From positions 2,418,001 to 2,482,000 of the forward strand of contig NZ_FWFO01000001.1 in NCBI RefSeq assembly GCF_900172225.1: 64,000 nt of DNA, written 5' to 3'. The notes beneath the pieces are model-generated. The model made no database searches. It was not told the origin of the DNA and saw nothing but the letters and a program-made list of their open reading frames with translations. Positions 17,562 to 27,486 of the stretch are shown piece after piece. Within the stretch, counting starts at the first letter, position 1, and every line of letters begins with the position of its first letter. Origin of the DNA: Falsiruegeria litorea R37. Lineage in GTDB: Bacteria; Pseudomonadota; Alphaproteobacteria; Rhodobacterales; Rhodobacteraceae. The translations under genes and the position numbers were made by a program.

Positions 17562-18944
17562 ATGGCAACCGAAATTCTCATGCCCGCCCTGTCGCCGACC
17601 ATGGAGGAAGGCACACTGGCCAAATGGCTGGTCAAAGAGGGCGACACCGTATCCTCGGGCGATATCATGGCCGAGATCGAAACTGACAAGGCCACGATGG
17701 AATTCGAGGCGGTCGACGAAGGCACCATCGGCAAGATCCTGGTGGCCGAGGGCACCGAAGGGGTCAAGGTGAACACCCCCATCGCCGTGCTGCTCGAAGA
17801 AGGCGAAAGCGCCGACGCCATCGTCAGCGCACCGTCGGCCGCCACCGCGGGCAACGAGGCGGCCCCCGCAGGGGGCTCCGAGGCGCCTGCCCCTGCCCCG
17901 GCTGCTGCGGCCCCCGCGGCACCGCAGGTTGATCTGACGCCGGATTGGCCCGAAGGCACCGAAATGAAGCAGCAAACGGTCCGCGAAGCCCTCCGCGACG
18001 CCATGGCCGAAGAGATGCGCCGCGACGAAGATGTCTATCTGATGGGCGAAGAAGTCGCCGAATATCAGGGCGCCTACAAGGTCTCGCAGGGCATGTTGGA
18101 CGAATTCGGTTCCAAGCGCGTCATCGACACGCCGATCACCGAACACGGTTTTGCCGGCATCGCCACAGGCTCGGCTATGGCGGGTCTGCGCCCGATCGTC
18201 GAATTCATGACATTCAACTTTGCGATGCAGGCGATCGACCACATCCTGAACTCCGCCGCCAAGACACTCTACATGTCCGGCGGTCAGATGGGCGCGCCCA
18301 TGGTGTTCCGTGGTCCCAACGGTGCTGCCGCCCGCGTCGGTGCTCAACACAGCCAGGACTATGCTGCGTGGTACATGCAGATCCCCGGTCTGAAAGTCGT
18401 CATGCCCTATTCGGCCTCAGACGCCAAAGGCCTGATGAAAACCGCCATCCGCGACAACAACCCGGTGGTCTTCTTGGAAAACGAAATCCTCTATGGCCGC
18501 TCGTTTGACGTACCGGTGATGGATGATTTCACCGTTCCCTTCGGCAAGGCCCGCATCTGGCGCGAAGGTTCGGACGTCACCATCGTCTCCTTCGGGATCG
18601 GCATGCAGTATGCTCTGGAAGCCGCTGACAAACTGGCCGAAGAGGGTATCTCAGCCGAAGTCATCGACCTGCGCACCCTGCGCCCAATGGACACCGGCAG
18701 CATTATCAACTCGGTGATGAAAACCAACCGGCTTGTAACGGTCGAAGAAGGCTGGCCCCAAGGGTCGGTCGGCAGCTACATCAGCTCGGTCGTGATGCAG
18801 GAAGCGTTCGATTACCTCGACGCACCCGTGATCAACCTGACCGGCAAGGATGTCCCAATGCCTTACGCCGCCAACCTGGAAAAACTGGCGCTGGTGACCA
18901 CGGATGAGGTGATCGCTGCCGTCAAACAAGTGACCTACCGCTGA
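17562..18944 (+). CDS. pdhB: Pyruvate dehydrogenase E1 component, beta subunit with N-terminal lipoyl domain
   Basis: A 460-residue protein. Residues 1-78 form a lipoyl domain with the acceptor lysine at K43 (ETDKATMEF); an Ala/Pro linker (about 85-125) follows; the rest is the E1-beta fold ([46 protein letters not shown]). E1-beta subunits with a lipoyl domain are known in alphaproteobacteria such as Zymomonas. The lipoyl part is nearly identical to that of the E2 encoded two genes later, which points to domain duplication within the operon. Confidence 0.97.
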   Translation: MATEILMPALSPTMEEGTLAKWLVKEGDTVSSGDIMAEIETDKATMEFEAVDEGTIGKILVAEGTEGVKVNTPIAVLLEEGESADAIVSAPSAATAGNEAAPAGGSEAPAPAPAAAAPAAPQVDLTPDWPEGTEMKQQTVREALRDAMAEEMRRDEDVYLMGEEVAEYQGAYKVSQGMLDEFGSKRVIDTPITEHGFAGIATGSAMAGLRPIVEFMTFNFAMQAIDHILNSAAKTLYMSGGQMGAPMVFRGPNGAAARVGAQHSQDYAAWYMQIPGLKVVMPYSASDAKGLMKTAIRDNNPVVFLENEILYGRSFDVPVMDDFTVPFGKARIWREGSDVTIVSFGIGMQYALEAADKLAEEGISAEVIDLRTLRPMDTGSIINSVMKTNRLVTVEEGWPQGSVGSYISSVVMQEAFDYLDAPVINLTGKDVPMPYAANLEKLALVTTDEVIAAVKQVTYR

Positions 18945-18948
18945 TCGG

Positions 18949-19209
18949 ATGGAGGTTCGGGGTCGTGATCCAGGAACCGAATGTTACCGCGTCACCCATG
19001 ATGTGGATGGGCGCACAGTGACGGCTCTGGTTCCTGAACGGTTGGCCGCCGACCTCCGCCTGTTCGGCTCGAGGCCCTCACATCAGATGGCATACGTCTG
19101 GATGGCCGAGAACAAAGACAAGATCGAAGCCGCAATCGCCAAGCTGGCGCGCGGCAAGGGGGCTCCCCGGCCCCCATTTGACCAAATCACATTGATTGAG
19201 GAGCGCTGA
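18949..19209 (+). CDS. Small protein within the pdh operon (possibly DUF1488-like)
   Basis: An 86-residue ORF that fits exactly between pdhB (four bases before) and pdhC (one base after), in the same direction, and has a GGAGG-like sequence upstream. The pattern of a short beta region ([18 protein letters not shown]) followed by a helix with [15 protein letters not shown] resembles the DUF1488 family, but I hold this loosely. It is basic at its C-terminus and contains no catalytic motif. Its fixed place in the operon suggests a link with the pyruvate dehydrogenase complex. Confidence 0.6.
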   Translation: MEVRGRDPGTECYRVTHDVDGRTVTALVPERLAADLRLFGSRPSHQMAYVWMAENKDKIEAAIAKLARGKGAPRPPFDQITLIEER

Positions 19210-19210
19210 C

Positions 19211-20527
19211 ATGCCCACCGAAATCCTGATGCCTGCCCTCTCCCCCACGATGGAGGAAGGCACCCTGGCCAAATGGCTCGTCAAGGAAGGCGACACCGTC
19301 TCCTCGGGCGATCTGCTGGCTGAAATTGAAACCGACAAGGCGACGATGGAGTTCGAAGCCGTCGACGAAGGCACCATCGGCAAGATCCTGATCCCCGAGG
19401 GGACAGAGGCGGTCAAGGTGAACACGCCAATCGCTGTCCTGCTCGAAGAGGGCGAAAGCGCGGACGATATCGGCACGAGCGTGGCGGCTGCCCCCGCAGC
19501 CGCTGCGGGCAACGAGGCCACCCCTGCGGTGGTTGAGGCGCCCGCCCCTGCCGCAACCCCTGCCCCGGCAGCTCCGGCCAAGGCCGATGGCGGTCGCATC
19601 TTTGCCTCGCCGCTGGCCCGCCGCATCGCTGCCCAAAAGGGTCTAGATCTGGCACAGATCACCGGCTCGGGCCCCCATGGCCGCATCGTCAAGGCCGACG
19701 TCGAGAGCGCAACAGCCACCACACCTGCTTCCGCACCAGCGGCGGCTTCGGCACCTGCTCCGGCAGCGACCGCCCCTGCCGCCGCCCCGGCGACCGGCCC
19801 CTCAGCCGACATGGTGGCCCGCATGTACGAAGGCCGTGAGTACGAAGAGGTCAAACTCGACGGCATGCGCAAAACCATTGCGGCGCGTTTGTCCGAAGCC
19901 AAGCAGACCATCCCGCATTTCTATCTGCGCCGTGACATTCAGCTGGACGCGCTGCTCAAGTTCCGCAGCCAGTTGAACAAGCAGCTCGAAGGGCGCGGCG
20001 TCAAACTCAGCGTCAATGACTTCATCATCAAGGCCGTGGCCAACGCCCTGCAGCAGGTCCCGGAATGCAACGCCGTTTGGGCCGGTGACCGGGTGCTGCA
20101 GCTGAAGCCTTCGGATGTGGCGGTTGCCGTCGCCATCGAGGGCGGCCTCTTCACCCCGGTCCTGCAGGACGCCGACACCAAATCACTGTCTGCCCTCTCG
20201 ACCGAGATGAAGGACCTGGCCGCCCGCGCCCGCGATCGCAAGTTGGCGCCGCATGAATACCAGGGCGGCACATTTGCCGTTTCAAACCTGGGCATGTTCG
20301 GCATCGACAATTTTGATGCCATCGTGAACCCGCCGCATGCAGGCATCCTGGCCGTAGGCACCGGCGTCAAGAAACCGGTTGTCGGCGCGGATGGCGAGCT
20401 GACCGTGGCCACCGTCATGTCGGTCACCATGTCGGTCGATCACCGCGTCATCGACGGCGCGCTTGGTGCAAATTTGCTCAAAGCCATCGTCGAAAACCTG
20501 GAAAACCCGATGATGATGTTGGCGTAA
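19211..20527 (+). CDS. pdhC: Pyruvate dehydrogenase E2 component, dihydrolipoamide acetyltransferase
   Basis: A 438-residue E2 that forms the complex core and moves the acetyl group to CoA. Domain order: lipoyl domain (1-78, acceptor K43), Ala/Pro linker, peripheral subunit-binding domain (about 121-160, [16 protein letters not shown]), second Ala/Pro linker, then the catalytic domain with the active-site [12 protein letters not shown] motif near the C-terminus. The ATG at 19211 follows a GAGGAGCGCTGAC ribosome site. No lpd (E3) gene follows; a bidirectional terminator (20552-20584) ends the operon. Confidence 0.97.
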   Translation: MPTEILMPALSPTMEEGTLAKWLVKEGDTVSSGDLLAEIETDKATMEFEAVDEGTIGKILIPEGTEAVKVNTPIAVLLEEGESADDIGTSVAAAPAAAAGNEATPAVVEAPAPAATPAPAAPAKADGGRIFASPLARRIAAQKGLDLAQITGSGPHGRIVKADVESATATTPASAPAAASAPAPAATAPAAAPATGPSADMVARMYEGREYEEVKLDGMRKTIAARLSEAKQTIPHFYLRRDIQLDALLKFRSQLNKQLEGRGVKLSVNDFIIKAVANALQQVPECNAVWAGDRVLQLKPSDVAVAVAIEGGLFTPVLQDADTKSLSALSTEMKDLAARARDRKLAPHEYQGGTFAVSNLGMFGIDNFDAIVNPPHAGILAVGTGVKKPVVGADGELTVATVMSVTMSVDHRVIDGALGANLLKAIVENLENPMMMLA

Positions 20528-20551
20528 GGCCTCCATCCAGAAACAAAAAAG

Positions 20552-20584
20552 GGGGCGGCCTGAACTCTCAGGCCGCCCCTTTTG
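20552..20584. terminator. Bidirectional terminator between pdhC and cysE
   Basis: GGGGCGGCCTGA pairs with TCAGGCCGCCCC. A T-run follows on the plus strand and an A-run (T-run on the minus strand) precedes it, so it can stop transcripts of both convergent genes. Confidence 0.92.
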
Positions 20585-20592
20585 CATGAATT

Positions 20593-21408
20593 CTATTGAC
20601 CAGCGTCAGGTCCCAGCATGTGGTCCATACTGACGGCCGGTTGTTCGCATCCCGCCTCGCCCACGATCTTGGCCGGGATTCCAGCCACGGTCTTGCACGG
20701 CGGCACCTCGGACAACACAACCGACCCTGCAGCGATGCGACTGCAATGGCCCACGCGGATGTTGCCCAGAACCTTGGCTCCGGCTCCGATCAAAACGCCA
20801 TCCTCGATCTTGGGATGTCGGTCCTCTTCTTCCTTGCCAGTCCCCCCAAGCGTTACCGAGTGCAGCATCGAGACGTTGTCGCCAACAACGGCCGTTTCGC
20901 CGATGACAATGGAATGCGCGTGATCGATCATGATACCGCGACCAATACGAGCGCCAGGATGAATATCGATGCCAAAGATCTCGGAAATCCGCATCTGAAA
21001 GAAATAGGCCAGATCCGTTTTGCCCTGGCTCCAGAGCCAGTGAGCCACACGGTACCCCTGCATGGCCTGATAGCCCTTGAAGTACAAAATGGGCTGCAAC
21101 AGTCGATGGCAGGCGGGATCACGTTCATAGACCGCCACCAGATCGGCACGCGCGGCTTTTACCAAATCAGGATTCTCCTGATAGGCGTTGTCAGCGATTT
21201 CACGCAACACGACCATCGACATCTCATTCGACGCCAGCTTGGCCGCGATGCGATAGGACAGCGCCTTTTCCAGCGATTTGTGGTGTAGAATACAGGCATG
21301 AACCAACCCGCCCATCAAAGGCTCAGTGCGAACTGCTTCCTGGGCTTCGGTGGTGATCTGATCCCATACCGGATCAACCGTCGAAATCTTAGCGCGTGTT
21401 TCTACCAT
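20593..21408 (-). CDS. cysE: Serine O-acetyltransferase
   Basis: A 271-residue enzyme that makes O-acetylserine from serine and acetyl-CoA, the first step of cysteine synthesis. The N-terminal helical part (about 1-140) is followed by left-handed hexapeptide-repeat sequence (IHPGARIGRGIMIDHAHSIVIGE, DNVSMLHSVTLGGTGK) with the expected catalytic Asp-His pairs. The start at 21408 (MVETRAK) agrees with the family; the open frame runs to 21546. The C-terminus ends in Gln, whereas SATs that dock into CysK end in Ile. Confidence 0.95.
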   Translation of the reverse strand: MVETRAKISTVDPVWDQITTEAQEAVRTEPLMGGLVHACILHHKSLEKALSYRIAAKLASNEMSMVVLREIADNAYQENPDLVKAARADLVAVYERDPACHRLLQPILYFKGYQAMQGYRVAHWLWSQGKTDLAYFFQMRISEIFGIDIHPGARIGRGIMIDHAHSIVIGETAVVGDNVSMLHSVTLGGTGKEEEDRHPKIEDGVLIGAGAKVLGNIRVGHCSRIAAGSVVLSEVPPCKTVAGIPAKIVGEAGCEQPAVSMDHMLGPDAGQ

Positions 21409-21535
21409 GGCTCGATGTCCTAGCGTTATGCGAGATACCATATGTAACGCACAATGCCGCCACCGCAAAGGGATGTGCCATGAATTAAATTGACCGTGTC
21501 GATCACAGTTTGAGAAGGTTTTGCAGCTGTCCTCT

Positions 21536-21562
21536 GCGAGCGCCATTCCAAACGGCGCTCGC
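21536..21562 (-). terminator. Strong hairpin at the 3' end of the GTA cluster
   Basis: GCGAGCGCC and GGCGCTCGC pair perfectly around a nine-base loop, 17 bases after the g15 stop on the minus strand. It has no clear T-run, so it may be a terminator or a 3' stabilising hairpin for the GTA mRNA. Confidence 0.55.
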
Positions 21563-21579
21563 AGTATTTCTATGCTGCG

Positions 21580-24500
21580 CTAAACTGGCAGATCGATGCG
21601 CGTTGCAGGCCCTACCCCAAAGCGCGCCGATATCTGCGCCACTTCAACGCTCACAGCTGAGCCCGCGCCGTCGGCCGATTGTTGCGCTGCTGCATAGGTC
21701 CAACCGGCTGCGCCAACAGTCGTTTCGCGAACGACGGTTTCACCGTTCATGATGCGCACCAGGTAGCTTTCGGTTTCTTCGCCCAACGGGACGTCCAAAC
21801 CGGTCCAGTCATCGCCTTCAATCCGGGTGCGTCGAATCCAGGTGATCCCGATGTCGCCCGAGCTGCCTCTGGACGCTCGCAAATGCGTCGGCGAATATGG
21901 ACGCAGTCCGTTGCCGTCGAACGCCTCGACCCGGTGCAGATACGATGGGTCATCATAGCCGCGACGCGCGGGGCCAATTCGGTAGTGCCGCGCAATGCGT
22001 CGCTGCGAGCTTTTCAGCGGAATCTGCTCGACGCGATTGTCAAGAAGCACCACAACCGATCCTTCGGGCCAAACATCTGGCATCAATGCATCGGTTCCTG
22101 CCTGCCCGCGCAAACGATCTTTCAGGACATAGGTTTGGGGGCCAACCAATTCCGCTGTCTTGAACTGAAAAAGCTCCCAATTTCCGCTGCTGCCGTCGCC
22201 AATCGCACACAGATTTGCGCCGCCCAACACGGCCTCCGCCGTCTTGCTTTCCAAATCCCCCGAGATCAGTTTGATCTGAAGTCCATCCCCCCGGTCCCAA
22301 AGCCCCGCCGCCGCCTTGCGCAACACCGTTTCGGTTGTGCCGATCACAGCTCGTGCGGCGATGATCTCATCCAACACGTAATCGGCATCGCTGCCCGAGG
22401 AATAGACCGCCGCTGTGCCTGGCCACGGATCCGCCGTAACGGCGATGTGGGGCGCATGGGGTTCTTCATCACCGCTCAGCAAAGGCAGATCCAGGAAGTA
22501 TGGCAATACGGGCAGCGGAGGCACGAACTCGCGCAAGCTTGGTTGATCATCAGCCATCTCGGATGGCTCATAGAGTTTGGGTTCCGTTCGCACGGCGTCG
22601 ATCATCTGACTGTCCGCCTGTTCGACCCGATCGATCCTATAGAGCCCCGGTTCAGCGACCTGGGTACCACCCAACTCAACAACATCGCCTGCGCCCAAAT
22701 GCAGCTTGGAAAGTGGCAGAGCAAATCGCACCTTATCCCGCGCCACTCGCGCCTCGGCCAGCCAGCGTTCAACTGTCTGGCGCCCTTCTGCACGCAACAT
22801 GGCCAATGGGAACTCACTGGTTGCCACGGCGTGTGTCGCATCATCAGACAGAACCGCCTCTTCCGAAACAACGTCGTGATCGGCTCCGGCCTGCACAAAG
22901 CGAAGGCGCACGCGACCGCTCATTTCTGCGTCTGCATCCCGGCTGTGTTCGACCGACCCTGACAAATCGCCAGAAATCGCAAAGTCGTCGTCCGAGATCC
23001 GAACCGGCCTGCGCGATCCACGAGACACGAATTGCAGTTTGCCGTCCCGGTCGATCGCATCAAAGCCATACCGTAGCATGAGAGGTTGCAATGCGGATCG
23101 CGCGTCTCCGACAGCATCCATGCTATAGCCGTGCACAACGCCGTAAAGCTCGCTGACGTCAAAGGCAGCCAGCCCTGATCGACGGCAGATTTCGGACACG
23201 ACCGAGGCCAAAGTCCGACTTCCACTGCGCCCGTTGAGCCAATGACCCCGCGAATAGTTGGTACCGTCGCTCCAGAGCTTTACGTTGTTTGGAAATGACG
23301 GGTATGGCCGCGCGTCCCAAGACCAGACATAGGCGTTGCTCATGTCGATCATCGACCCGTCATATTCTGTCGACTTGGGATTATTTTCAGCCTCTGACCA
23401 ATACCCCAACATGGCGCGCAGATACTGGTGCTGGATCAGATCATCCCGAAATCCGTTTGAAAAGTACGGCAACGCAGATTCTGACGACTTGGAATCCAGG
23501 AACTTGTTGGGCTGATTGGTCCCCTTGTCCACAGCCCCACACCCCAGCTCAGTGAACCAGATCGGTTTCGATTGTGGCACCCAGTCCGTCGAAGCTGCCT
23601 GTCTGACGCCATTGACACGCTCGTGGTGCGCATTCGACCACCAACCACGCAAATCCTTGTAACGCCATATCCAGTGCTCCTGATGGGCCAGGTCTTCGAT
23701 TTTCGTACGGATTTGCGCAGCGCGTGCTTCGGGTGAGTGGTAATACCAATCGAAGCCTTCCCCCCCTTCGATATTGTCGCGCAGATAGGCCTCGTCATAG
23801 ATGCTCTTCCAACCGGCCTTTGCATCGCGATGTTCCTCTTCATCGCGCCAATCCGACAACGGCATGTAATTGTCGATGCCGACAAAGTCGATGTTGTCGT
23901 CCGCCCAAAGTGGATCAAGATGGAAATACCGGCTATCCGCCTCATCTACGGGTTTGTAGCCAAAGTACTCAGACCAGTCCGCCGCATAGCCGATCTTGGT
24001 CTCTGCGCCCAACAGAAGGCGAGACTGTGCAGCCAACTCTTTCAACGCGGCAACCATCGGAAAACCGCTCGCCCCCCGGATCTGCGTCAGGCCACGCAAT
24101 TCGGACCCGATGCAAAAGGACGAAACACCACCTGCCGCTGCGCAAAGCGCCGCATAGTGCAGAATAAAGCGGCTGAACGTCCATTCATCTGGACCTGTGT
24201 AAGAAACGACGCCATCGCCGATGGAAAAGTCCGACGCCTTTGCTGTGCCCACAAATGCCGAAACTTGTGTGTCTGCGTCAGCAGTTTTATCCGGGCTGCC
24301 ATCCTGACCGGGCGCCTTGCTCAGGGTGATCCGCCCCCGCCAAGGTAGTTTGGCCTGACTGTCGGCGGAACTCCAAGGATCAGGCAGATTATTGTCCGCC
24401 AGTTGATCCATCAGGATGAACGGATAAAACATCACCCGCTTGTTGCTGTTCTTTAGATGCTTGATGGCTTCGACCACCGATGCATCCGCCGGTGTAGCTC

Positions 24501-25512
24501 CATAAATCGGCCGGTCATCGACACGCGCGACTTCTTTGGCCGAAACGCGATCCAACCCCGACACCGTCCAGGGCATGTTGGAACCCTCGATGGTCTTTTT
24601 CCCAACTTTTGGCTCCAACTCGCAGGATCCGCACCGCAAATCGCCACCGAACCAGGAAACGACCAGAGACGCTGTTTGACACTTCGGCAACTCATCCGAA
24701 AGTGTGTCCATCGACGTCACAAAATCGCTTTTGCCAGAAGGCGAATTCACATTCGCCGCCCAGGTGCTCCCTGGCCCGTCCGAATAATTCACCTGGGATG
24801 TCGCCAATGCATATTCACCAGTACCCGGGATGATCGCTACACCCTGAACCGCCTGAGCAACCCCTTGCGCGAACTTGGGATCGTCGCGCTGTTCCTGTCT
24901 GACCACTTCAAAGGAAAACTGCGGCACACGGTTCCCAAATTGATCAAGCTGCAAATCCTCTAGCACAACATATGCTGTGCCCCGATAAGCCGGAACCTGC
25001 CCCTCGCCTTCGACTGCCTCGATCACCGGATCCGGCAACTGATCTGCAGACCCAGCGTAGACGCGCATATTCAGGTCTTCGATGGCGACCTCTTCGCCAT
25101 CCGCCCAAACCCGCCCAATTGACGCAATTTCCCCTTCGCAGACCGCAACCGCGAGAGAGACGCTATAGCTGAACGAAGTGGTCTTTGGTTGCGGGCGCGA
25201 TCCCTTGCCACCACCACCGGATGTAGTCGACGTTTCCTTGAAATCCGATGCCCAGATCACCTGTCCACCAGTACGCACTCGGCCAAAAACGCGCGCGACA
25301 GAAGCACCTTCACCGGTTTGTGTCAGACGAAACCGATCGACGCGTCCGGTCTCGACCGCCTCGCCTCCGCTTCCCAAAAGACGCTGGTCAATCACGCGCC
25401 CGACTGTCGCACCAACCGCGCGGCCCACGATGCCGGTTGCGATGCCTGCAATCGTGCCACCGACCGAGCCGCCAATAGCAGCACCGGCTGCAGAAAGAAG
25501 AATGGTCGCCAT
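21580..25512 (-). CDS. g15: GTA host-specificity/megatron protein (gp15)
   Basis: A 1310-residue tail-tip protein, last gene of the GTA cluster. It begins with a Gly/Ala-rich hydrophobic segment (about 1-35), contains a central region that reads like the GTA TIM-barrel (glycoside-hydrolase-like) domain (about 400-760, for example WADDNIDFVGIDNYMPLSDW), and continues with phage tail-type domains. In RcGTA the equivalent protein (Rcc01698) is the megatron, which contacts the recipient envelope. The ATG at 25512 overlaps the g14 stop by one base (TGATG). Full length indicates an uninterrupted cluster. Confidence 0.95.
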   Translation of the reverse strand: MATILLSAAGAAIGGSVGGTIAGIATGIVGRAVGATVGRVIDQRLLGSGGEAVETGRVDRFRLTQTGEGASVARVFGRVRTGGQVIWASDFKETSTTSGGGGKGSRPQPKTTSFSYSVSLAVAVCEGEIASIGRVWADGEEVAIEDLNMRVYAGSADQLPDPVIEAVEGEGQVPAYRGTAYVVLEDLQLDQFGNRVPQFSFEVVRQEQRDDPKFAQGVAQAVQGVAIIPGTGEYALATSQVNYSDGPGSTWAANVNSPSGKSDFVTSMDTLSDELPKCQTASLVVSWFGGDLRCGSCELEPKVGKKTIEGSNMPWTVSGLDRVSAKEVARVDDRPIYGATPADASVVEAIKHLKNSNKRVMFYPFILMDQLADNNLPDPWSSADSQAKLPWRGRITLSKAPGQDGSPDKTADADTQVSAFVGTAKASDFSIGDGVVSYTGPDEWTFSRFILHYAALCAAAGGVSSFCIGSELRGLTQIRGASGFPMVAALKELAAQSRLLLGAETKIGYAADWSEYFGYKPVDEADSRYFHLDPLWADDNIDFVGIDNYMPLSDWRDEEEHRDAKAGWKSIYDEAYLRDNIEGGEGFDWYYHSPEARAAQIRTKIEDLAHQEHWIWRYKDLRGWWSNAHHERVNGVRQAASTDWVPQSKPIWFTELGCGAVDKGTNQPNKFLDSKSSESALPYFSNGFRDDLIQHQYLRAMLGYWSEAENNPKSTEYDGSMIDMSNAYVWSWDARPYPSFPNNVKLWSDGTNYSRGHWLNGRSGSRTLASVVSEICRRSGLAAFDVSELYGVVHGYSMDAVGDARSALQPLMLRYGFDAIDRDGKLQFVSRGSRRPVRISDDDFAISGDLSGSVEHSRDADAEMSGRVRLRFVQAGADHDVVSEEAVLSDDATHAVATSEFPLAMLRAEGRQTVERWLAEARVARDKVRFALPLSKLHLGAGDVVELGGTQVAEPGLYRIDRVEQADSQMIDAVRTEPKLYEPSEMADDQPSLREFVPPLPVLPYFLDLPLLSGDEEPHAPHIAVTADPWPGTAAVYSSGSDADYVLDEIIAARAVIGTTETVLRKAAAGLWDRGDGLQIKLISGDLESKTAEAVLGGANLCAIGDGSSGNWELFQFKTAELVGPQTYVLKDRLRGQAGTDALMPDVWPEGSVVVLLDNRVEQIPLKSSQRRIARHYRIGPARRGYDDPSYLHRVEAFDGNGLRPYSPTHLRASRGSSGDIGITWIRRTRIEGDDWTGLDVPLGEETESYLVRIMNGETVVRETTVGAAGWTYAAAQQSADGAGSAVSVEVAQISARFGVGPATRIDLPV

Positions 25513-25955
25513 CAGGAACCCTCCACTGGAAATTTGAAACGCGTGACCAGCCGCTTGGCCCAAGGCAGGCTCAGGCGGCTTTCGACCACGCCGTGGCCGG
25601 AATAGGCATGCACAAAGCGAGCATTCTCGGCCTCAGTTACAATACCAACGTGTTTGGCCACCGCCCCCTGACGCATGCGAAACAGCAGGACATCACCCGC
25701 TTCAATCGCGCCATCGCGCGCTTCGATCAGATGTCGACAGGCAGCCGACATCATACGCTCTTCACCTTGTGGCTCGGACCAATCCATCGAATAGGCCGGA
25801 ACCTGCTCGGGCTCTTGCCCGAACAGTTCCCTCCAGACCCCTCGTACCAACCCAAGGCAGTCACTGCCCGCCCCCTTGGTCGAAGCCTGATGCACATACG
25901 GTGTGCCGATCCAGGATCTGGCGATCAACACGATCTTGCTTTGCTCAGGTGTCAC
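25512..25955 (-). CDS. g14: GTA tail peptidase, NlpC/P60 family (gp14)
   Basis: A 147-residue cysteine peptidase. GSDCLGLVRGVW carries the catalytic Cys and AKHVGIV the His; IARSWIGTPYVHQAS is a typical NlpC/P60 N-terminus. In RcGTA this tail component is thought to cut peptidoglycan in the recipient wall. It starts with GTG at 25955, overlapping the g13 stop as GTGA, and its own stop overlaps the g15 start. This coupling fixes the start although the frame is open upstream to 26093. Confidence 0.95.
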   Translation of the reverse strand: MTPEQSKIVLIARSWIGTPYVHQASTKGAGSDCLGLVRGVWRELFGQEPEQVPAYSMDWSEPQGEERMMSAACRHLIEARDGAIEAGDVLLFRMRQGAVAKHVGIVTEAENARFVHAYSGHGVVESRLSLPWAKRLVTRFKFPVEGS

Positions 25956-26830
25956 CGCAGGCTCCCCCCGGTGTTGCGACCGGATTGTTTGGGAACCGCC
26001 ATCACCCAATCCTCGGTCGGGATATCGGGAAACCCCTGAAAATTCAGCAAATTGTTGAACTTGAGCCGACAAGTTTCCATTCGCTTGTCGCACCCAGCCA
26101 AAAGCAGGACAGTGTCACCAACTTGCAATCCGCCGCGCATCGGCTCCCACAGGTGGATGATGCGCTCATCCCCGTCGATCACGTCACGCTTGATAAGCCC
26201 CCAAAGGCCTTTGGCTGACCCCGACAGCACGTTCAACCGCCCACGTTCGAACCAATGTGGTTCAAAGCCTGGCAACTCCTTCCATCGTAGAACCAACCCA
26301 TCCTCGATGGCTTCAACCTCGCGCTCAACGGAATAACCGGGCTCGTTGGTGTCAAACCGGCACGCGCCATCCCCCAGCACGGCGGTGCATGGCTTCTGAA
26401 AGATACGACCCGTCGGCTGGTTCAAAGCCTCAGTCAAACCGCGCAATTCGGCCTGAAACGCATTGCCAGTGCGGCGCAGCTCTCCAATGGTGCCCCGAAA
26501 CTGCAGCCAGCGCAGGTCCGTATCAGCCCAATTGACCAACCAGGCCGTCACTTCGGCCCCGTCAAAGCGCCCTGCCTCGATGTCTTTGGCCCGGACTGAC
26601 ACATCACTGATCGCCCCCAAGGCCTCGGTGTTGTCTACCGACAGACCCGTGCTCTGCTCGACGGCCAATGCCGTCAGGCCGGTATCTGCCTTGAACTCCA
26701 AACCGTCAAAGCGCAGGGTCTGATCATGATCGGTAAATCCGTATTCCTGACCGTCCGCTCTGCGAATGGCCCAGCACCGGGCCAAAGTGGTTATCCCAGT
26801 CTGCAAATGTGATTTGAAACGTTCATCCAT
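25952..26830 (-). CDS. g13: GTA tail hub protein, DUF2163 (gp13)
   Basis: A 292-residue protein of the DUF2163/phage_BR0599 type. Four cysteines are placed as in the family (QKPC and GAC in the middle, AGC and ETC near the C-terminus, before RLKFNNLLNFQGFP). In RcGTA the hub protein (Rcc01696) carries an iron-sulfur cluster at such a site, comparable to phage lambda gpL. I chose ATG 26830; a GTG at 26842 that overlaps the g12 stop is an alternative. Coupled to g14 by a GTGA overlap. Confidence 0.94.
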   Translation of the reverse strand: MDERFKSHLQTGITTLARCWAIRRADGQEYGFTDHDQTLRFDGLEFKADTGLTALAVEQSTGLSVDNTEALGAISDVSVRAKDIEAGRFDGAEVTAWLVNWADTDLRWLQFRGTIGELRRTGNAFQAELRGLTEALNQPTGRIFQKPCTAVLGDGACRFDTNEPGYSVEREVEAIEDGLVLRWKELPGFEPHWFERGRLNVLSGSAKGLWGLIKRDVIDGDERIIHLWEPMRGGLQVGDTVLLLAGCDKRMETCRLKFNNLLNFQGFPDIPTEDWVMAVPKQSGRNTGGSLR

Positions 26831-26838
26831 TGGTCCAC

Positions 26839-27471
26839 TCACACTCGCACTTCGACGACGGGAACATTCGGCACATCGCCTGCTTGAAAACTCGCCACAC
26901 TGGTCTGGATACGGTCCGTGTCAAAACGCACCGGCACATCAAATTCGAACCCGGCCACAATTGGCAGCTGATCCGCTGGAGGATGATTAAGAACCACCTC
27001 ACCTGTGCTCAGGTCCAAGGTATAGTCCACCGTCTCTTTCAACTCGTCCTGCTCGACCCCGACCCGTACGGTGCCGAGAACAGGCTTCGAGATTGGCCGC
27101 CGGTAAGAGTATTCGCCCGAACGATAGGTCTTGCTAAGCTGAAAACGCGTGGTCTGGCCGTCGCCGGTTGCGATGACCTGGTCATCAAACGACACATCCC
27201 CTGTCGCCTTGGAGGTTTTGAAGTCGGACCAGTCCTTCCATCGGAACCCGAACATCTGTCCCTGGCGCGCCTCATAGAACGCGATCAGTGTCTCGATATC
27301 GTCCAGAGACCGCATCCCCAGCCCGGCGTCATAACGGCGACGCGAATGGGCCCAGGGCGTGTTGCGCTCTTCGAAACCATTGGCCAGGGTTACGACCTCG
27401 GTCCGACGTTCCGGTCCGCCAACCGAACCAAAGCTCAGGTTGGCGGGAAATCTCACCTCGTGAAAGTTCAT
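26839..27471 (-). CDS. g12: GTA distal tail protein, DUF2460 (gp12)
   Basis: A 210-residue protein with the DUF2460 pattern: MNFHEVRFPANLSFGSVGGPER at the start (first residues given in part), ERNTPWAHSRRRYDAGLG, and YEARQGQMFGFRWKDWSDF. The RcGTA counterpart (Rcc01695) is the distal tail protein that links the tube to the hub. It follows g11 by 15 bases and precedes g13 without a gap, as expected in one late operon. Confidence 0.95.
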   Translation of the reverse strand: MNFHEVRFPANLSFGSVGGPERRTEVVTLANGFEERNTPWAHSRRRYDAGLGMRSLDDIETLIAFYEARQGQMFGFRWKDWSDFKTSKATGDVSFDDQVIATGDGQTTRFQLSKTYRSGEYSYRRPISKPVLGTVRVGVEQDELKETVDYTLDLSTGEVVLNHPPADQLPIVAGFEFDVPVRFDTDRIQTSVASFQAGDVPNVPVVEVRV

Positions 27472-27486
27472 GTCTGTCTCCCTGAC

